Source: Actinoalloteichus hoggarensis (GTDB lineage: Bacteria; Actinomycetota; Actinomycetes; Mycobacteriales; Pseudonocardiaceae). From it: DNA of 64,000 bases. Numbering within the stretch: position 1 is the stretch's first letter; the number at the start of each line of letters is the position of its first letter. The notes under the pieces were generated by a model, which was not told the DNA's origin, searched no databases, and saw nothing but the letters and a program-made list of their open reading frames with translations. Shown here piece after piece: positions 23,471-33,477 of this stretch. Made by a program: the position numbers and the translations under genes. The DNA is taken from assembly GCF_002234535.1 (NCBI RefSeq), contig NZ_CP022521.1, positions 1,302,001-1,366,000 of the forward strand, in the 5' to 3' direction.

Positions 23471-24064
23471 ATGAGTGCTGGAACCGATGCGGAGCGATTG
23501 ACTCCGGCAGGCCGCCGGGTGCTCGACGCCGCCTCCGATCTCTTCTACCGGCGCGGCATCCACGGTGTCGGGGTCGACGAGCTGGCGGCGACCGCGGGCG
23601 TCACGAAGAAGACGCTCTACGCCTGCTTCGGCTCCAAGGACGCCCTGGTGGCCCGTTACCTGCGCGAACGGGACCGACGGTGGCGCGACTTCCTGACCGA
23701 GGGGCTCGCCCCCTACGCCGACGATCCCGCCCGGGCGCTCCTCGCGAGCTTCGACGTCCTCCAGGATTGGATGGACCGGGAGGACCCGCGTGGCTGCGGA
23801 TTCGTCAACGCGCTCGCCGAGCTGCCCTCGGCCGACCACCCCGGCCACCGGGCGGTGCTGGAACAGAAGCGCCGACTGCTCGGACTGTTGACGGAGCTCG
23901 CCGTCGCCGCCGATCTCACCGAGCCCGAGGACCTCGCGGGACTGATCCTGCTGTTGCACGAAGGCGCGGTGGTCACCAGGACCACCGGCAGCGTCCCCGA
24001 CGCGCCGCGCCGAGCTCGCGCGGTGGCCGCCACGCTGGTGGCCGCCGCCGCCCGACCCGCCTGA
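23471..24064 (+). CDS. TetR-family repressor
   Basis: This 197-residue regulator has an N-terminal helix-turn-helix, 'GVDELAATAGVTKKTLYACFGSK' (shown by its ends: GVDELAAT, then KKTLYACFGSK, about residues 37-60), and a helical ligand-binding C-terminal domain with 'DREDPRGCGFVNALAE' near 100. It probably represses itself and the divergent oxidoreductase through the two inverted boxes in the 94-bp spacer. The ligand is unknown. The ATG was chosen because it follows the operator; the upstream open frame runs into the divergent gene. Confidence 0.9.
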   Translation: MSAGTDAERLTPAGRRVLDAASDLFYRRGIHGVGVDELAATAGVTKKTLYACFGSKDALVARYLRERDRRWRDFLTEGLAPYADDPARALLASFDVLQDWMDREDPRGCGFVNALAELPSADHPGHRAVLEQKRRLLGLLTELAVAADLTEPEDLAGLILLLHEGAVVTRTTGSVPDAPRRARAVAATLVAAAARPA

Positions 24065-24451
24065 AGGGCGCCCCGACTGCGAGGGCTCGTCGGATCGTCG
24101 CGGTGCGCAGGCGTCGCCCGCCCGGCGTCGTCCCGACGGTCCGAACCCGGCCGCGCAGCGTCCGGCCGCATCGGCGTGCCCCCGCACCGAGGACCTCGGC
24201 AGGTGAGCTCGGCAGGTCACCTCGGCGGGTGCGCGGGCGGCCGGGCGGCCGGATCGCCATCCCGCGATCCCGCCCTCCGCCGCGCGGGGCCGTTCCGCTC
24301 GTGGCACCGGGTCACCGGCCCGGCGCGCGCCGGGCCGGCCGTCACCCCGGAAGGCCCCGCCACACCGCCGGGCACGTCCGCCCCGGACCGCCGGTCCCGG
24401 CGCCCCGACCGGCGGGTTCCCGACGCGGCGCCCTCGGCCCGGCGGCGCCCG
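24065..24451. terminator. Convergent intergenic region with 24-bp palindrome
   Basis: These 387 bp separate the convergent tetR and pncB genes. The only structure is a perfect 24-bp GC-only palindrome (24315-24338), which would form a strong stem and may serve as the pncB terminator, about 115 bp past its stop. Confidence 0.45.
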
Positions 24452-25759
24452 TCAGGGCAGGAACGTCGTCGGCAGCGCCGGCTCGCCGCGTGAGAGCGTC
24501 AATCCCTCCCACGGGACGCTGACCAGTGCCTGCCGGAGTCGCTCCCGGCCCTCCTCCAGCGTCGGCAGCCCCGGCACCCGGGCGCCGTCGCGCCACAGCG
24601 GCACCTGAAGCCTGCGATCATGCTCGCCCAGCGCGGGGGGCTCGGCGTCCGGGCGCACCCGGTAGACGACCTCCTCCACGGCCGTTCCCGTGGACCGGTG
24701 CCTGCGCAGCGCCGCCTTGCGGCCGCCGATCGACGTCTTGTTCTGGCTGCGCTTCTCGACCGGCCTGCCGTCGACCTCGACCAGCTTGTAGACCATGCCC
24801 GCCGCGGGCGCCCCCGACCCGGTGACCACCGAGGTGCCGACCCCGTAGCCGTCCACCGGGTCGGCCCGCAGGGCGGCGATGGCGTACTCGTCCAGGTCGC
24901 CGGACACGAGGATGCGGGTGCCGGTCGCGCCGAGGGAGTCCAACTGCTCACGAGCCTGCCTGGCGAGCACGCCGACCTCACCGGAGTCGATGCGGATCGC
25001 ACCCAGCCCCGGTCCGGCCACCTCGACGGCCGTCGCGATGCCCTGGGTGATGTCGTAGGTGTCCACGAGCAGCGTGGTGCCCACGCCGAGCACGTCGACC
25101 TGCGTCTGGAACGCGGCGGCCTCCGTGTCGTGCAGCAGCGTGAAGGCATGGGCCGAGGTCCCGGCGGTGGGGATGCCGTACCGCCTGCCCGCCTCGAGGT
25201 TCGACGTCGCGGTGAAGCCCGCCAGATAGGCGGCGCGGGCGGCGGCGACCGCCGACTCCTCGTGGGTGCGCCGCGACCCCATCTCGATGAGCCTGCGTCC
25301 GTTCGCGGCGCTGGCCATCCTGGCGGCGGCCGAGGCCACCGCGCAGTCGTGATTCAGCACGGACAGGACCAGCGTCTCCAACAGCACCGCGTCGGCGAAG
25401 TCGGAGGTGACGCTGAGCACCGGCGAACCGGGGAAGTACAGCTCGCCCTCCGGATAGCCGTCGATCTCGCCCCGAAAGCGGTAATCGGCCAGCCAGGCCA
25501 GCGTGTCCTCGTCGACGGTGCCGTTCTCCCGAAGACTCCGCAGTTCGTCCGGGCCGAACCGGAAGTCGGCCAGCGCGTCCAGCAGTCTGCCGATTCCGGC
25601 GACCACGCCGTATCGACGTCCGCCGGGCAGGCTTCGGGCGAACACCTCGAAGGAACAGCGTCGGGCGGCCGTGCCGTCGTGCAGCGCCCCCGCGAGCATC
25701 GTCAGCTCGTAACGGTCGGTGAGCATTCCCGTGCTCGGTTTCCCCAGGCCAGCGTTCAT
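24452..25759 (-). CDS. pncB: Nicotinate phosphoribosyltransferase
   Basis: This 435-residue enzyme joins nicotinate to PRPP to give nicotinate mononucleotide in NAD salvage. Family features are 'MLTDRYELTMLAGAL' near residue 12, 'FEVFARSLPGGRRYGV' near 38, 'MGSRRTHEESAVAAARAAYLAGF' (ends MGSRRTHE and YLAGF) near 163, and 'GTSAHAFTLLHDTE' near 200. Further motifs are 'LVDTYDITQG' near 232 and 'VSGDLDEYAIAAL' near 284. It is divergent from clpS, the same arrangement as M. tuberculosis Rv1330c/Rv1331. Confidence 0.95.
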   Translation of the reverse strand: MNAGLGKPSTGMLTDRYELTMLAGALHDGTAARRCSFEVFARSLPGGRRYGVVAGIGRLLDALADFRFGPDELRSLRENGTVDEDTLAWLADYRFRGEIDGYPEGELYFPGSPVLSVTSDFADAVLLETLVLSVLNHDCAVASAAARMASAANGRRLIEMGSRRTHEESAVAAARAAYLAGFTATSNLEAGRRYGIPTAGTSAHAFTLLHDTEAAAFQTQVDVLGVGTTLLVDTYDITQGIATAVEVAGPGLGAIRIDSGEVGVLARQAREQLDSLGATGTRILVSGDLDEYAIAALRADPVDGYGVGTSVVTGSGAPAAGMVYKLVEVDGRPVEKRSQNKTSIGGRKAALRRHRSTGTAVEEVVYRVRPDAEPPALGEHDRRLQVPLWRDGARVPGLPTLEEGRERLRQALVSVPWEGLTLSRGEPALPTTFLP

Positions 25760-25861
25760 GGGCGGAGCGTACGTGGCGAACGCTTTACACGAGGGATGTG
25801 TTCACGAGTGAGGCGGGCAGGTACACGCCGACGCCTTCTCCGGACGTGACACCATGGAGGA

Positions 25862-26161
25862 ATGAGCACGCCAGTCGAACTGGAGCAGACCCAGGTCGAC
25901 CCGAGCGCCGAGACGCTCGGCGCGGAGGACAAGCCCTGGATGACCATTGTCTGGAACGATCCGGTCAATCTCATGTCGTACGTCACGTACGTCTTTCAGA
26001 AGCTGTTCGGCTACAACCGCGACAAGGCCACCAAGCTGATGCTGGACGTCCATCAGAAGGGCCGCGCGGTCGTCTCCTCGGGTTCCAAGGAGAAAGTCGA
26101 GGGTGACGTGGCGAAGCTGCACGCCGCGGGCCTCTGGGCCACCATGCAGCGGGACTCGTGA
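25862..26161 (+). CDS. clpS: ATP-dependent Clp protease adaptor ClpS
   Basis: This 99-residue adaptor delivers N-degron substrates to ClpAP/ClpC. The ClpS signature runs from '[19 protein letters not shown]' (residues 25-43) to the '[13 protein letters not shown]' helix near 60, followed by '[15 protein letters not shown]'. It begins the plus-strand block and overlaps the DUF2017 gene by 4 bp (GTGA). The ATG follows GGAGG very closely; a CACCAT hexamer 6 nt before the ATG could also be a -10 element giving a leaderless transcript. Confidence 0.95.
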   Translation: MSTPVELEQTQVDPSAETLGAEDKPWMTIVWNDPVNLMSYVTYVFQKLFGYNRDKATKLMLDVHQKGRAVVSSGSKEKVEGDVAKLHAAGLWATMQRDS

Positions 26162-26721
26162 ACGGCTGGTGGCGTCGGGGCGACGCCATCGTGGCGGAGT
26201 TCTCGCCGCAGGAGGCCGCCATTCTGCGTGGCCTGGTCGGCCAGCTCCGCGAGATGCTGACCGCCAGGGCGGACGAGGCCCCGCAGGACGAGCTGTCGGC
26301 GCTGACGGGCATCCGCACCGGGCCGAGCACTCCTCCGGAGGAACGGGTGTTGCGCAGGCTGCTGCCGGACTTCCACCGGCCGCCGGAGGGCGAGGAGCTG
26401 AGCCCCGGCGACGCCGACTCGGCCGCGGCGCTGCGCTCGATGCACGAGCCCGAGGTGGTCGACCTCAAGACGGGCGTCGCGGGCGTCGTCCTGGCCACCT
26501 GCCCGCCCGACGGCGGCCGGATCAGGCTCGACGACGAGCAGGCCTCGGCGTGGCTGGCGGCGTTGAACGACGTCCGCCTGGCGCTGGGCACCGTGCTGGA
26601 GGTCAGTGACGACATGCCGGAGGAGCTGCCGGAGGATGACCCCCGGCAGCCGCATCTGAGCGTCTACCACTGGCTCACCGTCGTGCAGGACACCCTGGTC
26701 CACGGCCTCACCGTCGACTGA
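26158..26721 (+). CDS. DUF2017 family protein
   Basis: This 187-residue cytosolic protein of unknown function is always found next to clpS in actinobacteria (Rv1332 in M. tuberculosis). It shows the family segments '[20 protein letters not shown]' near residue 13, '[10 protein letters not shown]' near 69, and a C-terminal '[13 protein letters not shown]'. The GTG start overlaps the clpS stop codon, implying translational coupling and possibly a shared role in proteolysis. Confidence 0.92.
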   Translation: MNGWWRRGDAIVAEFSPQEAAILRGLVGQLREMLTARADEAPQDELSALTGIRTGPSTPPEERVLRRLLPDFHRPPEGEELSPGDADSAAALRSMHEPEVVDLKTGVAGVVLATCPPDGGRIRLDDEQASAWLAALNDVRLALGTVLEVSDDMPEELPEDDPRQPHLSVYHWLTVVQDTLVHGLTVD

Positions 26722-26725
26722 GCCC

Positions 26726-27751
26726 GTGCGCCGCGACCTGAACCCCGGCCCGCATGACGCCGTCACCGACGTCGGCGGGCTGCTCGTCGGGCAGTACGGC
26801 CGCACGGACGGCGGCTGGGCCACCGGCTGCTCGGTCGTGCTCGTCCCGGACGGGGCCGTCGGCGGCGTCGACGTCCGGGGCGGCGGTCCCGGCACCAGGG
26901 AGACCGACCTGCTCGACCCGTCGAACCTGGTCCAGCGGGTACAGGGCGTGTGCCTGAGCGGGGGCAGCGCCTTCGGGCTCGCCTCGGCCGACGGCGTGCT
27001 GCGGTGGCTGGCCGAACGCGGCCACGGGCTGGCGGTGTCGTCCGTGCCCGGCCGTGTGGTGCCGATCGTGCCCGCCGCCGTGCTCTTCGACCTCGACCTC
27101 GGCGACTGGGAGCTGCGCCCGGACGCCGAGTTCGGCTATCGGGCCTGCGAACGGGCCACCGCCGAGAGACCCGAGGAGGGCTCCGTCGGAGCGGGCACCG
27201 GGGCGACCGCCGGGACGCTGAAGGGCGGCATCGGCACCGCGAGCACCGTGCTCGCCGACGGGACGACCGTCGGCGCGCTCGTCGCGGTCAACCCGGTGGG
27301 CGAGGTGATCGATCCGACGACCGGGCTGCCCTGGTACGACGACGCCGCCACCCGCGCCGCGCTCGGCTTGACCGACCCGGACCCGGCCGAGGCACGGCGG
27401 ACCGCGCCGCCGCGGGGCCGTCGCCCGTTGAACACCGTCATCGGCGTGGTGGCCACCGACACGGAGCTGACCAAGGCCGAGTGCCGGCGGGTGGCCACGG
27501 TGTCCCACGACGGCATCGCCAGGGCGATCCGGCCCGCGCACTCGATCTTCGACGGCGACGCCGTCTTCGTGCTGGCCACCGGCGCCCGGCCCGCGGTCGA
27601 CGCGGCGACCCGAGTCGTCGCGGTGGACGAGCTGGCCCAGGCCGCGGCCGACGTCTTCGCGCGGGCCGTGGTGCGCGGCGTCCTCACGGCCACCGGGCTC
27701 GCGGGTCGACCGGCCTACCGCGAGCGTTATCCGTCCGCCGTCCGGGACTGA
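26726..27751 (+). CDS. P1-family (S58) N-terminal-nucleophile hydrolase, DmpA/NylC-like
   Basis: This 341-residue protein has the P1 layout: 'DAVTDVGGLLVGQY' at the N-terminus, 'SGGSAFGLASADGVLRWL' near residue 76, and 'GAGTGATAGTLKGGIGTAS' near 156. The probable self-cleavage site is in 'LNTVIGVVATDTELTK' near residue 236, where Thr after Asn would be the nucleophile as in NylC. Members act on beta-peptides or cyclic/aminohexanoate amides. It is the Rv1333 homologue by position, starting 5 bp after the DUF2017 stop with GTG. Confidence 0.88.
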   Translation: MRRDLNPGPHDAVTDVGGLLVGQYGRTDGGWATGCSVVLVPDGAVGGVDVRGGGPGTRETDLLDPSNLVQRVQGVCLSGGSAFGLASADGVLRWLAERGHGLAVSSVPGRVVPIVPAAVLFDLDLGDWELRPDAEFGYRACERATAERPEEGSVGAGTGATAGTLKGGIGTASTVLADGTTVGALVAVNPVGEVIDPTTGLPWYDDAATRAALGLTDPDPAEARRTAPPRGRRPLNTVIGVVATDTELTKAECRRVATVSHDGIARAIRPAHSIFDGDAVFVLATGARPAVDAATRVVAVDELAQAAADVFARAVVRGVLTATGLAGRPAYRERYPSAVRD

Positions 27752-28122
27752 CCCGCCGCGTCGCTGACACGTCGCCTGGCGCATCGCCGCCCGGTGCATC
27801 GCCGACGGTGTCCCGATGGCCTGATGCGTCGACGGATGGCGGCACGGCGCGCCGAATCGTGGTGCGCCGACGCATCGTGTCCGGGGTGACGAGACCCGGA
27901 CGGGCGGCGTGACACCGGGCCGTTCGCGTCGCCGATCCACCGCGTCGCAGACAGGCCCGCTCGTCCTTCTCGCCCGCGTCACCCGGCCGTCCTGCCGACC
28001 GCCGGTTTCGCCTCTCGAACCGCCGACCGACCGGACCGGCTCCGGCCGCATCGGACCGTCCGCCGCGGATGTCACAGTCCGGAGCACTGGACCTGCTGGA
28101 CGTGACACGTAGGATTGGCGAC
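27752..28122. promoter_or_regulatory. Spacer upstream of mec
   Basis: These 371 bp contain no credible gene. A TAGGAT -10-like hexamer at 28110-28115 lies 7 nt before the mec GTG, suggesting that a new leaderless transcript starts there. Confidence 0.45.
28110..28115 (+). promoter_or_regulatory. Candidate -10 element for leaderless mec
   Basis: TAGGAT is followed by 7 nt and then the GTG start codon. There is no separate Shine-Dalgarno site. The same arrangement recurs at several genes in this window. Confidence 0.5.
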
Positions 28123-28578
28123 GTGCTGGTGATCCGACGCGACCTCGTGGACGCGATGGTCGCGCACGCCCGGCGGGACCATCCCGACGAGGCATGCGGC
28201 GTCATCGCGGGCCCGGCGGGCTCGGATCGTCCCGAGCGGCTGATCGAGATGGTCAACGCCGAACGGTCGCCCACCTTCTACCGCTTCGACTCGACCGAAC
28301 AGCTCCAGGTCTGGCGGGCCATGGACCAGGCGGACGAGGAGCCGGTGGTCATCTACCACTCGCACACCGCCACCGAGGCCTACCCCTCGCGCACCGACGT
28401 GTCCTACGCGGGTGAACCCGGGGCGCACTACGTGCTGGTGTCGACCAGACATCCCGAGGAGCACGAGCTGCGCTCCTATCGGATCGTCGACGGCCAGATC
28501 ACCGAAGAGCCGGTCGAGGTCGTCGAGTCCTACATGTTCTCGCACACGGGCGCCGACGACGTGCCCGACTGTCGCTGA
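28123..28578 (+). CDS. mec: JAMM/MPN-type CysO-cysteine metalloprotease Mec
   Basis: This 151-residue zinc protease should release cysteine from the CysO carrier protein. The JAMM residues are all present: Glu23 ('DEACG'), His79 and His81 with Ser89 and Asp92 in 'YHSHTATEAYPSRTD'. It is closely similar to M. tuberculosis Rv1334 and is followed by cysO and cysM as there. I chose the GTG at 28123 because homologues begin 'VLVIRxDLV'; an in-frame upstream extension to 28069 would add non-homologous residues. Confidence 0.92.
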   Translation: MLVIRRDLVDAMVAHARRDHPDEACGVIAGPAGSDRPERLIEMVNAERSPTFYRFDSTEQLQVWRAMDQADEEPVVIYHSHTATEAYPSRTDVSYAGEPGAHYVLVSTRHPEEHELRSYRIVDGQITEEPVEVVESYMFSHTGADDVPDCR

Positions 28579-28659
28579 TCTCCTCGCGCAGCACTCCGTC
28601 CCCCGACGTGTGCCCGGATCACGCTGGAACCTTCCTTCCGCCACGACAGGAGTCCGACC

Positions 28660-28938
28660 ATGGCAGTGACCGTGTCCATCCCCACCATCCTGCGCACCCA
28701 CACCGAGGGTGAGAAGTCGGTGCCCGCCGACGGCGCGACGCTCCAGGAGGTCATCGACGACCTGGACAACCGCTACTCGGGGCTCAAGGGCCGCCTGGTC
28801 AAGGAGGGCGCCCTGCACCGCTTCGTCAACGTCTACGTCAACGACGAGGACGTCCGGTTCTCCGGCGGCCTCGGCGCGGCGGTCAAGGACGGCGACAACA
28901 TCACCATCCTGCCCGCCGTCGCGGGCGGGATGCGCTGA
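28660..28938 (+). CDS. cysO: Sulfur-carrier protein CysO (MoaD/ThiS-like)
   Basis: This 92-residue ubiquitin-fold sulfur carrier delivers thiocarboxylate sulfur for cysteine synthesis by CysM. Features are the N-terminal 'VSIPTILRTHTEGEKSV', the central 'HRFVNVYVNDEDVRFSGG' and the C-terminal 'ITILPAVAGGMR'. The reactive diglycine is at residues 89-90 but is followed by Met-Arg, whereas M. tuberculosis CysO ends at GG. The extra dipeptide must be removed before thiocarboxylation, perhaps by the neighbouring Mec. An AGGAG site precedes the ATG. Confidence 0.93.
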   Translation: MAVTVSIPTILRTHTEGEKSVPADGATLQEVIDDLDNRYSGLKGRLVKEGALHRFVNVYVNDEDVRFSGGLGAAVKDGDNITILPAVAGGMR

Positions 28939-28970
28939 GCACGCGATCGCGAGAGCCCGGTGAGGACTGA

Positions 28971-29924
<954 letters not shown>

Positions 29925-30524
29925 CGGCGATCGGCGGCCCTGGTCGCCCGGAGTCGCCGAATCCCGGCGTCGCTCGACGGCGGGCGGCCCGGGGCCGTGG
30001 CGGGCGCCGCCGATGACGGCCGGGAGTGGTCGTCGTGGCGACGAAGGCGTCGGGGAGGACCGCGGCGGCGGTGGCGGACGCCCGCGCGAAGCGGGTGGGG
30101 CCGAGGTCGCATCGTGGCGACGGCGTCCCTGCTCGGCGGCTCCGGAGCACGCGGTGAGCGGCCTGCGGGACGGACGTGCCGGGTGCCCGCGGTCGAGTCC
30201 GCCTCCGCGGTGTCGACCCTGCCCGCCATGCGGGTCGGTGTCGTCGCACCCCGCGTCGAGGCGTCGCTGCCACCGCGTCGGCTTCGTCATCGGTTCGACT
30301 TCGCACCGTCGATCAACCGCATCGCCGGGCAGTCCCGACGATCACCGGGCTGTGAGACCGACCAGTCCGCGACCGTCCGACCGTCGCCGTACGAATGAGA
30401 ACGCGGACGGGCCGACGCGGCCGCGCCGAGGGCCGAATCCGCCTGCTCGCAGCGCTCCCGCACGGCACCGCATCAGGCCCGCCTCGAAACCGAGCGGCGC
30501 CGAGCCCGCGCCGGCGGCTTCGGC
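29925..30524. other. Convergent intergenic region without recognisable genes
   Basis: These 600 bp lie between the convergent cysM and SMP-30-like genes. All open frames are Arg/Pro/Ala-rich and mutually overlapping. No terminator hairpin stands out clearly and no RNA was recognised. In M. tuberculosis cysM is followed directly by the rhomboid gene, so this spacer and the next gene are an insertion in the conserved block. Confidence 0.45.
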
Positions 30525-31463
30525 TCAGCCGAGGAACAGGGTGTCGGGGAGGCCGACGTCGAGGTCCGGCAGCACCAGCAGCCTGCCGTCCTGCGGCCGT
30601 CCCGACTCCGTCGCGGGCGTGGCGGTGGTGACGTAGAGGTCGGTGAAGCCGAAGCCGCCGAAGCAGCAGCCGGTCGGCTCGGCGGCGGGCAGCTCGATCC
30701 GACGGTCCAGGACGCCCTCGGGCGTGTAGCGGTGCAGCGCCGCGCCGCCCCGGATCGGCACCCACAGACAGCCCGCGGCGTCGACGCAGAACCCGTTCGG
30801 CTCACCGGGCACGTCGGCGGCCTCGAATAACGGTCGCCGATCCCGCACGGCGCCCGTCGCCCGGTCGAAGGAGAGCACGTCGACGCGCCGCGTGCCGCGC
30901 TCGGCGACGTACAGCGACCGCCAGTCGGGGCTCCAACCGAGTCCGGTGATCTCGGCCGCCGGATTCAGCGGGGTGGCCGCCGCACCGTCGGGCTCCACCC
31001 TGGCCAGCCAGCCGCGCCCGGTGGCGCCGCTCGACGCGGTGCCGCCCGCCGGCGCCGAGTGCGCGGCCGTCCCGTCCGGCGTCGAAGCCGCCGCGTGGCT
31101 GCCCGCCCACAGCCGGCCCGCCGGATCGACCGCCGCGGTGCCCGGCTCGCCGGCCGGGCGTGCCCAGTAGACCAGCCAGCGTCGAGTGTCGTCGGAGTCG
31201 ATCAGCGCGATGCCGTCGCGCAGGCTCGCCACCAGACCGCCCCGCACCCGGGGTCGCACCGCGCCGACTCGCTGCGGCAGGTCCATGGTGGCGTCGACCC
31301 CGGTGATCGGCTGATACCGGTGCACGCGGGAGTGGGGCGTGTCCACCCAGAGCAGTGACTCGGCGGTGATGTCCCAGGTCGGACAGGCACCCTCGGCGGC
31401 GGCCTCGTCCACCGCCACCTCGCAGTTCGCATGATTCACCACGGCGACTGGCTCCTTCGGCAT
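30525..31463 (-). CDS. SMP-30/gluconolactonase-like beta-propeller protein, divergent metal site
   Basis: This 312-residue protein has the SMP-30 propeller pattern: 'GACPTWDITAESLLWVDTP' near residue 26, 'AAVDPAGRLWAGS' near 105, 'GWSPDWRSLYVAERG' near 170 and 'GEPNGFCVDAAGCLWVP' near 214. Members hydrolyse sugar lactones using one divalent metal. The usual GEGP glutamate appears as GACP, NGLAWSPD appears as TGLGWSPD, and YVADS appears as YVAER. Several metal ligands are therefore changed and activity is uncertain. It interrupts the otherwise conserved cysM-rhomboid order. The ATG at 31461-31463 lacks a good ribosome binding site. Confidence 0.75.
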   Translation of the reverse strand: MPKEPVAVVNHANCEVAVDEAAAEGACPTWDITAESLLWVDTPHSRVHRYQPITGVDATMDLPQRVGAVRPRVRGGLVASLRDGIALIDSDDTRRWLVYWARPAGEPGTAAVDPAGRLWAGSHAAASTPDGTAAHSAPAGGTASSGATGRGWLARVEPDGAAATPLNPAAEITGLGWSPDWRSLYVAERGTRRVDVLSFDRATGAVRDRRPLFEAADVPGEPNGFCVDAAGCLWVPIRGGAALHRYTPEGVLDRRIELPAAEPTGCCFGGFGFTDLYVTTATPATESGRPQDGRLLVLPDLDVGLPDTLFLG

Positions 31464-31839
31464 GTCCTGACGGCCGGCCGGGGGGTCGGCTGGTCGGCGT
31501 GGACCCTTCGGTGCGTGGCTTCCGCCGTCGACCTGATCGACTGTTACCGCCACAATCGATATCAGTACGCCGCTCGTCCCCCGACGACGGGGCCGACGAC
31601 CCGCTCGAGCGGACACCCGGCGTCGGAGACTCCCGTCGACATGTCCGTCGTCACGATGCGTGAGCCGACGTCGGCTCCCTGTCCGGCTCTGCGGGGCGAG
31701 ATCCGACGTCGGCGCCGAGCCCGCGGGCGTTCTCACGGGAGGCGAGCCGAAGCGCGGCGGGAAACGGATCGGCGACGATCCGGGCCATCTCGGGGTCGAC
31801 CCCGATGCGGCGTGGGTGTTCGTGCGTAGGCTCGTTCTC
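31464..31839. promoter_or_regulatory. Divergent promoter region
   Basis: These 376 bp separate the SMP-30-like gene and the rhomboid gene. A moderately AT-rich patch at 31530-31570 may hold the minus-strand promoter. At the right end a TAGGCT hexamer fits a leaderless promoter for the rhomboid gene. Confidence 0.4.
31827..31832 (+). promoter_or_regulatory. Candidate -10 element for leaderless rhomboid gene
   Basis: TAGGCT is followed by 7 nt and the GTG start codon at 31840, with no Shine-Dalgarno site. Confidence 0.5.
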
Positions 31840-32499
31840 GTGGACTCACTCGCTCATGCCAAGCCGCCTCGCCCGCCTGCCAAGCGGGTCCTCCCGCCGC
31901 AGCCGAAGCAGGCGGCGATCGTCATGGTCGGGTTCACGGCGACGTTGTGGGTGGTGCACCTGATCAACGTCCTGTTGAGCACGCCGATGTCACCGGGCGG
32001 ACTCAACATCCACGGCATCCGGCCTCTGGACTTCTCCGGTCTGGCCGGGGTGCTGTGGGCGCCGTTCCTCCACGGCGACTGGGCTCACCTGATGGGCAAC
32101 TCGGTGCCCTTCCTGATCTTCGGCTTCCTGGCGATGTCCGGCGGCGTCGGCCAGTGGCTCGCGGTGACCTCGCTGATCTGGCTGGTCGGCGGCATGGGCG
32201 TCTGGGTGGCGGGCGGCATCGGCACCCTGCACATCGGCGCCTCCGGCGTCGTGTTCGGCTGGCTGACCTTCCTGCTGGTGCGCGGCCTGTTCAGCCGCAG
32301 CCTGCCGCAGATCGGCGTGGCGATCGTCCTGTTCTTCTTCTACGGCGGAATCCTGTGGGGCGTCCTGCCCGGCCAGCCCGGCGTCTCCTGGCAGGGTCAC
32401 CTGTTCGGCGCCCTCGGCGGCGCGCTGGCGGCCTGGCTGGTGGCGAAGTCCCTCGCGAGCAGGCAGAGCAGGCCGAGCCTCACCCCCGGGCTGAGCTGA
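31840..32499 (+). CDS. Rhomboid-family intramembrane serine protease
   Basis: This 219-residue membrane protein has about six transmembrane helices. The rhomboid features are '[17 protein letters not shown]' near residue 75, the catalytic Ser in '[12 protein letters not shown]' near 138 and the catalytic His in '[17 protein letters not shown]' near 190. Rhomboids cleave substrates within the membrane; the natural substrate is unknown. It corresponds by position to Rv1337 and is followed 1 bp later by murI. The GTG start was chosen from the leaderless-type -10 element and from the basic, proline-rich N-terminus expected before the first helix. Confidence 0.9.
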   Translation: MDSLAHAKPPRPPAKRVLPPQPKQAAIVMVGFTATLWVVHLINVLLSTPMSPGGLNIHGIRPLDFSGLAGVLWAPFLHGDWAHLMGNSVPFLIFGFLAMSGGVGQWLAVTSLIWLVGGMGVWVAGGIGTLHIGASGVVFGWLTFLLVRGLFSRSLPQIGVAIVLFFFYGGILWGVLPGQPGVSWQGHLFGALGGALAAWLVAKSLASRQSRPSLTPGLS

Positions 32500-32500
32500 G

Positions 32501-33286
32501 ATGCCCGACCGCGATGCGCCCATCGGGATCTTCGACTCCGGCGTCGGCGGCCTGACCGTCGCGCGGGCCATCGCCGACCAGCTCCCCGCCGAGCGGCTCC
32601 GTTACGTCGGCGACACGGCCCACAGCCCGTACGGGCCGCTGCGAATCGACGAGGTGCGCGAACACGCGCTGGCCGTCGCGGACCGGCTGGTCGCCGACGG
32701 GGTGAAGGCGCTGGTCGTGGCGTGCAACACCGCCTCGGCGGCGTGCCTGCGGGACGCCAGGGAGCGCTATCCCGTCCCCGTCGTGGAGGTCGTGCTGCCC
32801 GCTGTGCGGCGGGCGGTGGCCGCCACCAGGTCGGGCCGGGTCGGCGTCATCGGCACGACCGCCACCATCCGGTCTGGTGCCTATCCGGACGCCTTCGCCG
32901 CCGCCCGCGACATCGTGGTGCACGGCGTCGCGTGTCCCCGCTTCGTCGACTTCGTCGAGCGCGGCATCACCTCGGGCCGACAGGTCCTCGGACTCGCGCA
33001 GGGCTACCTCGAACCGTTGCAGGTCGCCGATGTCGACACGCTCGTCCTCGGCTGCACGCACTATCCGCTGCTCACCGGCGTCCTGCAGATCGCCATGGGG
33101 CCGGAGGTCACGCTGGTGTCCAGCGCGGAGGAGACGGCCAAGGACGTGGTCCGGGTGCTCACCGAGACCGATCTGCTGCGGGAGGCGGATCCGGACGAGC
33201 CCGCCGACCGTCAGTTCGCCGCCACCGGCGACCCGATCTCCTTTCAACGGCTGGCCAGGCGCTTTCTCGGCCCCGCGTTCGCCTGA
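32501..33286 (+). CDS. murI: Glutamate racemase
   Basis: This 261-residue cytosolic racemase makes D-glutamate for peptidoglycan. The active-site cysteines are Cys75 in 'VVACNTAS' and the second in '[11 protein letters not shown]' near residue 187. The N-terminal '[17 protein letters not shown]' supplies Asp12/Ser13, and '[11 protein letters not shown]' follows. It matches Rv1338 in position and length and is tightly coupled to the upstream rhomboid gene. Confidence 0.96.
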   Translation: MPDRDAPIGIFDSGVGGLTVARAIADQLPAERLRYVGDTAHSPYGPLRIDEVREHALAVADRLVADGVKALVVACNTASAACLRDARERYPVPVVEVVLPAVRRAVAATRSGRVGVIGTTATIRSGAYPDAFAAARDIVVHGVACPRFVDFVERGITSGRQVLGLAQGYLEPLQVADVDTLVLGCTHYPLLTGVLQIAMGPEVTLVSSAEETAKDVVRVLTETDLLREADPDEPADRQFAATGDPISFQRLARRFLGPAFA

Positions 33287-33477
33287 GGCCGGGCCGGGCA
33301 CCTGCGAGGTTCGTACCGCCGCTCCATGCCCGCGGGCCGACACGTGCGGCGCGGTGTCGGCACGAGACGCACCGGCGGAACGAGCGGGCGCCGAGTCTGG
33401 TGGTGCGATCTGCCCGCCGCCCCGCCGCCACCCGTTTCGCCCTGGTGCCCCGGCGCGGGGACGGGCAGGCTGGACAG

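Noticed and set aside
29925-30524. Possible small genes in the cysM downstream spacer
   Set aside because: All frames are overlapping Arg/Pro/Ala-rich sequence without ribosome binding sites or recognisable motifs.
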